From Rhodanobacter sp. (GTDB lineage: Bacteria; Pseudomonadota; Gammaproteobacteria; Xanthomonadales; Rhodanobacteraceae), in contig AP031382.1 of assembly GCA_040371205.1 (NCBI GenBank), positions 372,001 through 436,000 on the forward strand: 64,000 nucleotides of DNA, written 5' to 3'. The position numbers and the translations under genes are program-made. The notes under the pieces are model-generated. The model was not told the origin of the DNA. It did not search any database and was given only the letters and a program-made list of their open reading frames with translations. Positions 8,805 to 15,071 of the stretch are shown here, in pieces; positions within the stretch are counted from its first letter, which is position 1, and the number at the start of each line of letters is the position of its first letter.

Positions 8805-9039
8805 TGCAACTAGCCCGGAGTGCTGTGGCAATCGATGCGGGGTGAATGAATCGGTTGTAGTCGTGTATTCGGCCTTGGGGTGAGCGAACAACGCTCGGGC
8901 CATCATGGAATCCGCGAATCGAAAGCCAATCGTTCAAAGCGGCCTCGCGGGCCAGAAGTGTTATCGGCTTGGTTCGATTCGGGACCGACACATTCGCCAT
9001 GACACAGATCGCCTGGGCAACTCGGGGCGAGTGAAGCGC
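8805..9039 (-). ncRNA. Candidate guide (bridge/seek) RNA region of the IS
   Basis: In IS110 and IS1111 elements a structured RNA from the longer non-coding end guides the transposase to donor and target DNA; in the IS1111 group it lies downstream of the gene. Here about 235 bases follow the transposase stop before the inverted repeat. The transcript strand contains short hairpins: GAGCG-TTGTT-CGCTC (8882-8896) and GGCC-CGCGA-GGCC (8941-8953). An open frame of 73 codons (8779-9000) crosses the IS end and shows no protein character. The RNA itself is inferred by position; its limits and guide loops are not determined. Confidence 0.4.
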
Positions 9040-10128
9040 TTACTCGACAATCGCCGGCCTCGGCCGCACGCTGCAGTGGTTGCCGTCGAACGCGGCGTGG
9101 TGATGCTCCATCGCCCAGATCCGCCGGGCGACCTTGTTGGCCAGGGCGACGGCGGCCTTGTTGTGACCTTGCCGCGCCTGCAGCGCCAGTGCCCAAGCCT
9201 GCAGGCGGTCGAGCGGTTGATCCTTCCGCTGTCGAACCTGCGCGGCCCGCAGGGCGGCGCGTGCCCCGTGGATCAGCAACTGACGCAGATAGCCGTCGCC
9301 GCGCTTGCTCATGGCGCCAAGATGACGTTGCGCACCGGACGAATGCTCGCGCGGAGTCAGTCCCAGCCATGCCGCGAAGTGGCGACCGCTGCGGAACCGA
9401 TCCAGCGATCCCGCACTGGCGCGCAGGGCCGTGGCGGTCAGCAGGCCGACGCCAGGGACGCTCTGGTAGCGCTGACTGACCGGGTCGCGGTCGGCGAACG
9501 CCTCCAGCCGCTGCTCGATCGCGTCCATGTCGGCCTGCAACCCCACCAGTCGCTCAAGCAACTCACCCAGCGTGTGACGCAAGGCCATCGGCAGGTCGTT
9601 GTCGCCGTCTTCGAGCGCCGCCAATACCGCCGGACGTACCTTGGTTGCACCCAGCGGCATGGCCAGGCCGAACTCGCGCAACACGCCGCGCAGCAGGTTG
9701 ATCGTGGCGGTACGTTGGCTCTTGAGGCGCTCGCGGATGCGATGTAGTGCCTGCACGCCCTGCTGCTCGGGTGACTTCACCGGCACCGCATCGATCTGCG
9801 CGCAGCGATCCGCTTCGAGTATCCCGGCCACGTCGGTGCGGTCGGTCTTGTTGCGCCTGACGTACGGACGCACATCGCGCGCGGGCAACAGCCGCACCGT
9901 ATGGCCCTGCCTGGCGAACCGGCGCGCCCAGTAGTGCGCACTACCGCAGGCTTCCATCACCACCCGCAACGGCCCACGGTTGTCCAGTGCATGGGCGAAG
10001 GCCCGGCGCGACAACCGCTTGCGCTCCACGATCCGGTGCTCGGCATCGGCATACGCCAGCTCGAACACATCCTTGGCCAGATCCACGGCGACCATGGTCG
10101 CCGGCGCAGTTTCAGGCGTAGCATGCAT
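9040..10128 (-). CDS. IS110-family transposase (IS1111 type)
   Basis: A 362-residue DEDD transposase. The N-terminal RuvC-like domain starts with VAVDLAKDVFELAY, giving the first catalytic Asp at position 16; a Glu follows in VVMEACGSAHYWAR, and the Asp pair in KTDRTDVAGI. The C-terminal Transposase_20 region has SVPGVGLLTATALRASAG and GRHFAAWLGLTPREHSSG, with the conserved Ser in the latter part. No frameshift or stop is visible, so the element could be active. The ATG at 10128 lies 78 bases inside the inverted repeat. Confidence 0.95.
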   Translation of the reverse strand: MHATPETAPATMVAVDLAKDVFELAYADAEHRIVERKRLSRRAFAHALDNRGPLRVVMEACGSAHYWARRFARQGHTVRLLPARDVRPYVRRNKTDRTDVAGILEADRCAQIDAVPVKSPEQQGVQALHRIRERLKSQRTATINLLRGVLREFGLAMPLGATKVRPAVLAALEDGDNDLPMALRHTLGELLERLVGLQADMDAIEQRLEAFADRDPVSQRYQSVPGVGLLTATALRASAGSLDRFRSGRHFAAWLGLTPREHSSGAQRHLGAMSKRGDGYLRQLLIHGARAALRAAQVRQRKDQPLDRLQAWALALQARQGHNKAAVALANKVARRIWAMEHHHAAFDGNHCSVRPRPAIVE

Positions 10129-10131
10129 GGC

Positions 10132-10140
10132 GGACTCCTC
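10132..10140 (+). repeat. Internal copy of the IS end motif next to the transposase start
   Basis: GGACTCCTC repeats the core of the distal inverted repeat and is inverted relative to the end at 10206-10214, so a 9-bp stem could form around the transposase 5' region. The IS remnant at 11519-11710 has the same arrangement with its own motif, which suggests a conserved function. Confidence 0.7.
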
Positions 10141-10205
10141 TCGTGATCCCGTCGACTGAACGGCAACGGCTCAGTCTGGCTCATCGAAGCCGTGCGGCGA
10201 CGCGG

Positions 10206-10216
10206 GAGGAGTCCAT
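10206..10216 (+). repeat. Subterminal inverted repeat, transposase-proximal end
   Basis: GAGGAGTCCAT, the inverse of 8793-8803. It ends 4 bases before the right TCAT junction. Confidence 0.9.
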
Positions 10217-10220
10217 TCAA

Positions 10221-10267
10221 TCATTCGAGGCGGACGCCTCCGGCGCCGCTTAACTCCAGCGTTAGGC
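10221..10267 (+). repeat. attC: attC site 6, right part
   Basis: TCATTCGAGGCGG through GTTAGGC, with middle GACGCCTCCGGCGCC. This is the remainder of the attC split by the IS. Confidence 0.9.
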
Positions 10268-10274
10268 CGCAACC

Positions 10275-10544
10275 ATGACGAACGCGCTTGCCCCAATTTT
10301 GTTTTGCCTCGGCGTCGCCAATTTCATCGTGACGATCCGGCTCGTTCGTAGCCCCTCGTACACGCCCCGGCAAAAAATACTTCAAGCCATCATTGTGTGG
10401 TTACTCCCTGTCCTCGGCTTCGCCTGGATCGTCTACATGCTACGGGAAGATTCAGTTATTCCGTCAAAGCCAAACCCGTACGCGAACCGAGATGACTTGC
10501 AGGCCTTCAATCTTTACTCTGGTGATCACACCAACCACCGTTAG
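10275..10544 (+). CDS. Cassette 7: small phospholipase D nuclease N-terminal-like membrane protein
   Basis: An 89-residue protein with ATG 7 bases after the attC. It has two hydrophobic helices, residues 5-24 and 36-56 (LQAIIVWLLPVLGFAWIVYM), and a polar C-terminus. The arrangement of the second helix resembles small PLDc_N-type membrane proteins, but the resemblance is weak. The function is unknown. It ends 24 bases before attC 7. Confidence 0.6.
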   Translation: MTNALAPILFCLGVANFIVTIRLVRSPSYTPRQKILQAIIVWLLPVLGFAWIVYMLREDSVIPSKPNPYANRDDLQAFNLYSGDHTNHR

Positions 10545-10568
10545 GTGCGTGGCCTCTCCGCAGGTTGC

Positions 10569-10625
10569 GCCTAACATCTCGTTCGAGGCGGACGGCTCCG
10601 CCGCCGCTCAACTCCAGCGTTAGCG
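10569..10625 (+). repeat. attC: attC site 7 (57 bp)
   Basis: GCCTAAC to GTTAGCG with middle GACGGCTCCGCCGCC. The second arm has CTCAACTCC instead of CTTAACTCC. Confidence 0.92.
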
Positions 10626-10631
10626 CTCAAG

Positions 10632-11003
10632 ATGAACTATCCCGAATATTGGCAGACCTTCGTTAGCGCCCACGATCTTGTCGGAGCATCGGCTTGCGTC
10701 GACGAGGAGCACGATCTCTCGGGTTTAGGCGTAGACCTTGCTTTCCTAACGGAGGCGCAAGCACACGAAGAGCTCACTCTATGCTGGCCTGGTATTGGCG
10801 TGGCAGCAAACGGTTATATACCCGTTGCATCGTGCTCTGAGGGCAGCGGTGACTACTACTACATCAACAGCAACGACGGTGCTAACGGGCCGCTTTACCG
10901 CATCTATCACGACTCGGTCGGCCCACAAGGCTATGATCCTAAAGAGGCGATAGCCATGGTCTTCAAAAACTACGAGGCGATTCTCGACTATGTTGAGCGC
11001 TAA
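10632..11003 (+). CDS. Cassette 8: SMI1/KNR4 (SUKH)-like protein
   Basis: A 123-residue protein resembling the SUKH superfamily: a Pro/Trp-containing start, a middle with GYIPVASCSEGSGDYYYINS, then GPLYRIYHDSV, and an acidic C-terminal helix (VFKNYEAILDYVE). Many SUKH proteins are immunity proteins against contact-dependent or polymorphic toxins. No toxin gene is present in the window, so it would be an orphan immunity gene or have another role. The ATG is 6 bases after attC 7 and the stop lies in attC 8. Confidence 0.7.
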   Translation: MNYPEYWQTFVSAHDLVGASACVDEEHDLSGLGVDLAFLTEAQAHEELTLCWPGIGVAANGYIPVASCSEGSGDYYYINSNDGANGPLYRIYHDSVGPQGYDPKEAIAMVFKNYEAILDYVER

Positions 11004-11057
11004 CATCTCATTCAAGGCGGACGCGCTGACGCGCGCCACTTAACTCCAACGTTAGCT
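10998..11057 (+). repeat. attC: attC site 8 (60 bp)
   Basis: CGCTAAC to GTTAGCT with middle GACGCGCTGACGCGCGCC. The second arm is slightly altered (CACTTAACTCCAAC). Confidence 0.92.
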
Positions 11058-11065
11058 CATCAAAC

Positions 11066-11518
11066 ATGCTTAAGCTGCTTATCGGAATCATTCTGACACT
11101 CCTCATCGCCGCATGTGCAACATCGCGCGTTGAAGACCTTGGCACCGTTCACGCCGATTCACTCAACGTGTCAGTTCAAGAGCTACTTGGTCGACCAGAC
11201 TTTTTTGACGGTCATCGCGTTCGCGTAATCGGCGTTGCCGAGTTTGACTTGGGCATCGAGGGAGTCTCCGGAATTTACGCATCAAGCGAAGACTTCAAGC
11301 GAGCCACTAATAGTTACGTTGAGATAACAAGTTTTTCAAAAGACCTTTCTTCAAACGAAAGTGCTCTGGGTGCCCTGTCAGGTCAATTTGTGCTCCTGGA
11401 AGGCGTCTTTCACAAGCCGGAGTTTCGTTGGCCGCAAGAGGGCGGCCTATGTCTAGGGGTCTGCAAGACGTCGGGCACCATCGAGCATGTAAGCAGAGTG
11501 CTTAGGTGGCGGAATTGA
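11066..11518 (+). CDS. Cassette 9: small lipoprotein
   Basis: A 150-residue protein with a signal peptide ending in a lipobox (LIAAC, Cys at 17), so it is probably membrane-anchored. The mature part begins SLNVSVQELLGRPDFFDGHRVRVIGVAEF, a pattern seen in OB-fold-like domains, and later has GQFVLLEGVF. The exact family is not recognised. Its own attC has lost the 5' end: the stop is followed directly by an IS remnant. Confidence 0.7.
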   Translation: MLKLLIGIILTLLIAACATSRVEDLGTVHADSLNVSVQELLGRPDFFDGHRVRVIGVAEFDLGIEGVSGIYASSEDFKRATNSYVEITSFSKDLSSNESALGALSGQFVLLEGVFHKPEFRWPQEGGLCLGVCKTSGTIEHVSRVLRWRN

Positions 11519-11710
11519 CTCTGCGGCCACGCTTCAACTCCTGCCGACGCAATACATGCCCGGCAGCATCCGTCTCGCACACCAAGAACACCCGCTTCGC
11601 CAGATCCACACCCAGGGTTATAGTGTTCATGGAGACTTCCTCTTCTGCTGGCGGTTGTGTCGCAACACCATCATGGCCCTCGAGGCCGAAAGGGGAGGAA
11701 GTCTCTTTTT
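11519..11710 (-). mobile_element. Remnant of a second IS110-family element in attC 9
   Basis: About 190 bases between cassette 9 and the right part of an attC. On the minus strand an ATG at 11630 starts an IS110-type transposase N-terminus that is cut after about 36 residues. The upstream end carries GAGGAAGTCTC (11695-11705), close in form to the GAGGAGTCCAT end of the intact IS, and an inverted copy GAGACTTCCTC next to the start codon (11632-11642). The insertion point in the attC is within a few bases of the one used by the intact IS. Confidence 0.85.
11522..11630 (-). pseudogene. Truncated IS110-family transposase, N-terminal fragment
   Basis: The fragment begins MNTITLGVDLAKRVFLVCE and continues to about LRRQELKRG before running into the 3' end of cassette 9. 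GVDLAK carries the first catalytic Asp of the RuvC-like domain. More than 85 per cent of a normal 340-residue transposase is missing, so it cannot be functional. Its sequence differs from the intact transposase nearby, so it came from another IS of the same family. Confidence 0.88.
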
Positions 11711-11759
11711 ACTCGTTCAAGGCGGACGGCTTCGTCGCCGCTTTACTTCAGCGTTAGAC
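11711..11759 (+). repeat. attC: attC site 9, right part only
   Basis: ACTCGTTCAAGGCGG to GTTAGAC, with middle GACGGCTTCGTCGCC. The first box (GCCTAAC) is gone, replaced by the IS remnant, so the site should not recombine as a whole. Confidence 0.88.
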
Positions 11760-11786
11760 CTAGCAGACACATTGACGGAGCCGTGT

Positions 11787-12452
11787 ATGTCCTTTCAACT
11801 GCGGTGCGCCGTCATAGGGTTTGCCGTGGCCCTTGTGCTCAGTCTCAGAGCGCATGCTCAGGACGCGAGCCTGGGGGCAGAAACGCCCAAGGTGTACCAA
11901 GCATTCCTGACCTCATGGCAGGGAAAGAGCAAAGCACCTCTCAACGTGGCGGCAGACGCAAGGTCGCTATCACCGCAGGACCTAAAAGACATATCGTCCT
12001 GCGCCGGCGACGGTGGTGAGTGGCAAGTGGCCACAACCAGCGTCCCACTCGCTATCCAGCTCGGCCCACTTCCTTGGATCCGCTTTGTGAAGCACGGCGA
12101 GTCGCAAGCAGTAGACCCTGGCAAGCTTATCGCGCGGGGCATGCCCGTCGACGAAGCAGTGGAGCAAGGCTTCTCCCATGCTCTGCTCACACTCTCCATG
12201 GTTGCCTTCGAACGCTCCGGGCAGCGAGCTGCGCTCAACTACTCGTTTGTCTGTGGCCAACTCTGCGGCAACGGTGGCACCGTTCTGCTTGAGCGCACCC
12301 CGCAGGGCTGGGTGCGCAGCAAAACCCAGTGCGACACGTGGATATCCCACTCGGGCAGGCCTAACAACTCCGTAAGAGACTTCAGATCAACCCGGGTGCA
12401 TGACGCTTTTTCCCCGGGCTTTCGGGCCACTGCAAATCGTCAGTGCCCATGA
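11787..12452 (+). CDS. Cassette 10: exported hypothetical protein
   Basis: A 221-residue protein with a signal peptide (CAVIGFAVALVLSLRAHAQ, cleavage near residue 24). The mature part has Cys residues at spacing that could form disulfides (ISSCAGDGG, FVCGQLCGNGG, KTQCDTW). I recognise no family. The last 30 residues, after GRPNNS, read through a decayed attC and are probably an accidental extension. The stop overlaps the start of the next gene (ATGA). Confidence 0.65.
   Translation: MSFQLRCAVIGFAVALVLSLRAHAQDASLGAETPKVYQAFLTSWQGKSKAPLNVAADARSLSPQDLKDISSCAGDGGEWQVATTSVPLAIQLGPLPWIRFVKHGESQAVDPGKLIARGMPVDEAVEQGFSHALLTLSMVAFERSGQRAALNYSFVCGQLCGNGGTVLLERTPQGWVRSKTQCDTWISHSGRPNNSVRDFRSTRVHDAFSPGFRATANRQCP
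12359..12445 (+). repeat. Decayed attC site 10
   Basis: GCCTAACAACTC at 12359 is a normal first box and arm, but the sequence then diverges. The only candidate second box is GTCAGTG at 12439-12445. The cassette 10 reading frame runs through it. It is a relic that has probably fused cassettes 10 and 11 into one unit. Confidence 0.6.
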
Positions 12453-12820
12453 GAACTTTTCTAATCGCCTACACAATCGTTGCTATGGCTTTGCCGAGCT
12501 ATGTTTTGGCATGCAGTCCGGCTTATCCGGACGAATCGATGGCACGCGAATCAAAGGGCCTTTTCGTTGGCACAGTTGTCAATTCTCGCTGGTCGGATGA
12601 GCGTCCACACCTGAATGTGAGGGTCAAGGTCACCGAGGTTCTTCGCGGAAAAGCATCAGGTGAGATTTTTGCCATCTCTCCCTGTGCTCTTCCTGTCAAC
12701 GATGGCGAGCGGGTCGTTGTAGTTCAATATGAAGACGGCAAATATGACTACAATCAAGTGGTGTATCCCGCCGACATGGCCGAAAAAATATTCCGGGCGG
12801 GCCTCCGCGCTGGGCATTGA
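12449..12820 (+). CDS. Cassette 11: exported protein, NTR/OB-fold-like
   Basis: A 123-residue protein with a signal peptide ending near ALPSYVLA and a Cys directly after it. It continues with KGLFVGTVVNSRW, VRVKVTEVLRGKASGEIFAIS and DGERVVVVQY, a pattern of alternating strands like the netrin/TIMP-like (NTR) secreted modules. The ATG overlaps the preceding stop (ATGA), so it is translationally coupled to cassette 10. The function is unknown. Confidence 0.65.
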   Translation: MRTFLIAYTIVAMALPSYVLACSPAYPDESMARESKGLFVGTVVNSRWSDERPHLNVRVKVTEVLRGKASGEIFAISPCALPVNDGERVVVVQYEDGKYDYNQVVYPADMAEKIFRAGLRAGH

Positions 12821-12871
12821 CTACTCGTTCAAAACGGCTGGCGCCGCCGCCGCTCAACTCCAGCGCCAGCC
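12821..12871 (+). repeat. Decayed terminal attC site 11
   Basis: CTACTCGTTCAAAACGGCTGG followed by GCTCAACTCCAGCGCCAGCC is recognisably an attC, but both boxes are lost (TTGACTA for the first, GCCAGCC for the second). It marks the old distal end of the cassette array; high-GC chromosomal sequence follows. Confidence 0.75.
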
Positions 12872-12899
12872 TCAATGCGCACGCCAGCCGCCTTTCTGG

Positions 12900-13406
12900 T
12901 CAAAGCGCGCCGACGAAATCCGCTTTGCCGATTTCCACGCCCATGCCGCGGAACAGGTTGTAGGCGGTGGTGCAATGGAAGTACAGGTTGGGCAGGATGA
13001 ATTGCAGCAGGTAGGACTGGCCGCTCATGTCCAGCTCGCCGTTGCGCATCTTGAGGTGGATCGCGCGGCCTTCGCTGCCGTCGATCTGCTCGGCCTTGAA
13101 CGACTGCGCATAGGCGATGGCGCGGTCGATGCGGTCGAGCACTTCGGCCATCGTCGTCTCGTTGTCCTCGAAGCTCTTCGGCTCTTCGCCGGCAAGGCGG
13201 GCGGCGCCGCGGCAGGCCATGTCGCAGGCGATCTGCACCTGCTTCACCAGCGGCAACATGTCGGGGATCAGGCGCGTCTGCAGCAGCACGGCATCGGCGA
13301 CGCCCTTGGCCTTGGCGTGCGCCTCGCCTTTTAGCAACACCTGGCGCAGGTTGCCGAGCGCGCGGACGAAAACCGGTACGGATGCCTGGTACATGGAAAG
13401 GCTCAT
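12900..13406 (-). CDS. DUF1993 family protein
   Basis: A 168-residue soluble protein of the DUF1993 family, a four-helix-bundle DinB-like fold. Typical features are the start MSLSMYQASVPVFVRALGNL, the central RLIPDMLPLVKQVQIACDMA, and YFHCTTAYNLFRGMGVEIGK near the end. The biochemical role is unknown. The start overlaps the stop of the MFS gene (ATGA), so the two form an operon with the transporter first. The gene ends about 30 bases from the decayed end of the integron. Confidence 0.88.
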   Translation of the reverse strand: MSLSMYQASVPVFVRALGNLRQVLLKGEAHAKAKGVADAVLLQTRLIPDMLPLVKQVQIACDMACRGAARLAGEEPKSFEDNETTMAEVLDRIDRAIAYAQSFKAEQIDGSEGRAIHLKMRNGELDMSGQSYLLQFILPNLYFHCTTAYNLFRGMGVEIGKADFVGAL

Positions 13407-14689
13407 GGGGTGTGCTCCAGTGGTTCGGGGGAAGGCGGAACAGGTGCAAATGCCGGTGCCGCACGGCGCGTGGCGCGTAGCGCCACCATGCTGGCGGCGG
13501 CGAGCAGCATGGCTGCCACCACGAAGGCCACGCCGGGCAAATGATGGATCGGCGCATGATCGCTGATGAACAGCGCGAACAGGTTGGCGAACATCGCCGG
13601 CCCGAAGATGCCGGCGAGGCCGCGCAGGCTGGAGAGTGCGCCTTGCAGGCGGCCTTGTTCGTGCGGGTCGATCTGGTGGGTCATCATGGATTGCGCCGGC
13701 GGACCGGCGAGGCCGCCGAGGCAGAACACCGGGATCGCCAGCAGGAAGATCGCCGCGCTGGGAGCAAGGCCGAACAGCAGGTAACCGGCCACGCACAGCG
13801 CGAGGCCGAGCAGGATCATCCGGCGCTCGCCGAGTTTCGGCATCCAGCGCCGCACCAGGCCGCCCTGCACGATGCCGGTGCAAAGGCCCACCGCGCTCAG
13901 CGTGTAGCCCACCATCTGCGGCCCCCAGCCGAAGCGGTAGTCGGTGAACAGCACGTAGGTGGAGTTCAGCGAAAACTGGGCGAGGTTGATCAGGAAGAAC
14001 ACCACGGCCAAGCCGAGCACCTGCGGGTAGCGGCGCAGCAGCAGTAGCGCGCCGAACGGGTTGGCATGCCGCCTGTCGAAGCGCGACGCGCGGCGCTCCT
14101 TGGGCAGCGACTCCGGCAGCACGAACCAGCCGTAGCAGAAGTTGACCAGCGCCAGGCCGGCCGCGACCCAGAACGGCAGGCGCAACTGCCAGTGGCCGAG
14201 CAGGCCGCCCAGCGCCGGCCCCAGCACGAAGCCCACGCTGAAGGCCGCGCCGATCATGCCGAACGCGGCCGCGCGTTTTTCCTGGGGCACCACATCGGCG
14301 ATGTAGGCGTTGGCGGTGGAGATGCTGGCCGAGCAGGCGCCCGACACCACGCGGCCGATCAGCAGGAACCACAGCGATGGCGCGAGCGCCATCACGATGA
14401 AGTCCACGCCTAGGCCGAAGCACGAGATCAGCACCACCGTGCGCCGGCCGAAACGGTCGGACAAGGCGCCCTGCAACGGCGAGAACACGAACTGCATCGC
14501 CATGAACAAGGTGGCGAACGTGCCCACCCACGACGCGGCCTCGGCGAGATTGCCGCCGATCAGGTCGGCGATGAGGTGCGGCAGGACCGGGATGACGATG
14601 CCGAACGCCAGCATGTCCAGCGCGACGGTGACGAAAATGAAGGCGAGCGCGGCGCGATGGCGCGATGCGTGGACTGCGGGATGATTCAT
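13403..14689 (-). CDS. MFS transporter, TetA/TCR type
   Basis: Proton-driven efflux protein of the major facilitator superfamily, 428 residues from the ATG at 14689 (an upstream in-frame start at 14728 is less likely). Twelve hydrophobic segments are visible. The loop 2-3 signature is present as GALSDRFGRRTV, and the helix 5 motif as GFVLGPALGGLLGHW, which marks drug:proton antiporters. Similarity to tetracycline-type exporters does not prove a tetracycline substrate. It is coupled to the DUF1993 gene downstream. Confidence 0.9.
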   Translation of the reverse strand: MNHPAVHASRHRAALAFIFVTVALDMLAFGIVIPVLPHLIADLIGGNLAEAASWVGTFATLFMAMQFVFSPLQGALSDRFGRRTVVLISCFGLGVDFIVMALAPSLWFLLIGRVVSGACSASISTANAYIADVVPQEKRAAAFGMIGAAFSVGFVLGPALGGLLGHWQLRLPFWVAAGLALVNFCYGWFVLPESLPKERRASRFDRRHANPFGALLLLRRYPQVLGLAVVFFLINLAQFSLNSTYVLFTDYRFGWGPQMVGYTLSAVGLCTGIVQGGLVRRWMPKLGERRMILLGLALCVAGYLLFGLAPSAAIFLLAIPVFCLGGLAGPPAQSMMTHQIDPHEQGRLQGALSSLRGLAGIFGPAMFANLFALFISDHAPIHHLPGVAFVVAAMLLAAASMVALRATRRAAPAFAPVPPSPEPLEHTP

Positions 14690-14744
14690 GGCGGATACGG
14701 CAACGGCAGACAGGGAACGATAGCGCATCGCGCCGCGCTGCGGT

Positions 14745-15071
14745 TCAGCCCGGCGGCGCCGTGAGTTCTTGCGCGTCCAGGCAGCCGTTGCGGCGGCGGT
14801 CCAGCCGGTGGAACTGGCGGCGCAGGTTGTCCTGCCACTCCTTCAGCGTCACCGGCCTGCCGTGGCCGCCGGGCAGCTCGTCCGGTTCCAGCACGCCGTT
14901 GTGGTTGCGGTCCATTTGCATGAAGCCGCGGCTCATGTAGGCCACGTATTCGGTTTCGCTCACGCAGCCGTTGCCGTCGGTGTCGAACTGGCGCAGATAG
15001 GCGTCGCGCGAATCCTGCGCGACGGCCGCGAGCGGCAGCAGCGACAGCGCGACGACGGCGAGCCGGCGCAT
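14745..15071 (-). CDS. Exported EF-hand protein
   Basis: A 108-residue protein with a signal peptide (RRLAVVALSLLPLAAVAQ) and EF-hand loops DTDGNGCVSETE and DRNHNGVLEPDE, plus a third weaker loop DRRRNGCLDAQE. It should bind calcium in the periplasm. Its role is unknown. The ATG shares one base with the folE stop, so it is in the folE transcription unit. The start was chosen because it gives the signal peptide. Confidence 0.85.
   Translation of the reverse strand: MRRLAVVALSLLPLAAVAQDSRDAYLRQFDTDGNGCVSETEYVAYMSRGFMQMDRNHNGVLEPDELPGGHGRPVTLKEWQDNLRRQFHRLDRRRNGCLDAQELTAPPG

Larger units (their letters stand above)
8791..10224 (-). mobile_element. IS110-family element (IS1111 type) inserted in attC 6
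   Basis: An element of about 1434 bp with a single transposase gene on the minus strand and 11-bp perfect inverted repeats, ATGGACTCCTC at 8793-8803 and its complement at 10206-10216. These lie a few bases inside the ends, as in the IS1111 group. TCAT occurs at both junctions (8787-8790 and 10221-10224), so the exact crossover is ambiguous within 4 bases. The longer non-coding end (about 235 bases) is downstream of the transposase gene, also as in IS1111. IS1111-type elements that target attC sites of integrons are an established group, and this element fits them. Confidence 0.9.
4884..12871. mobile_element. Sedentary chromosomal integron with about eleven gene cassettes
   Basis: The platform is a tyrosine-recombinase integrase gene (minus strand), an attI region, then a run of plus-strand ORFs each followed by a related attC site. 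Complete sites are 57 or 60 bp, begin with a box like GCCTAAC and end with GTTAGGC or a near variant. Their arms carry GTTCAAGGCGGACG and CGCTTAACTCCAGC around a variable self-complementary middle. The high similarity between sites is typical of chromosomal rather than mobile integrons. Cassette DNA is visibly less GC-rich than the flanks. The distal two sites are decayed, marking the old end of the array. A complete IS and an IS remnant sit in two of the attC sites. Confidence 0.95.

Noticed and set aside
8969-8986. T-arm-like sequence GGTTCGATTCGGGACC suggesting a tRNA
   Set aside because: No acceptor stem, anticodon arm or CCA-like end can be built around it; it is part of the IS non-coding end.
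8779-9000. 73-codon open frame on the minus strand at the IS end
   Set aside because: It crosses the IS boundary and lies where IS1111-type elements encode their guide RNA; it has no ribosome binding site or protein pattern.
10540-10546. GTTAGGT near the end of cassette 7 as an extra cassette boundary
   Set aside because: There are no attC arms around it; the true attC 7 begins at 10569.
6564-11057. Regular repeats that could suggest a CRISPR array
   Set aside because: The repeats are separated by 300-500 bases containing ORFs, have internal dyad symmetry with a variable middle, and end in the GTTAGGC core. They are attC sites.
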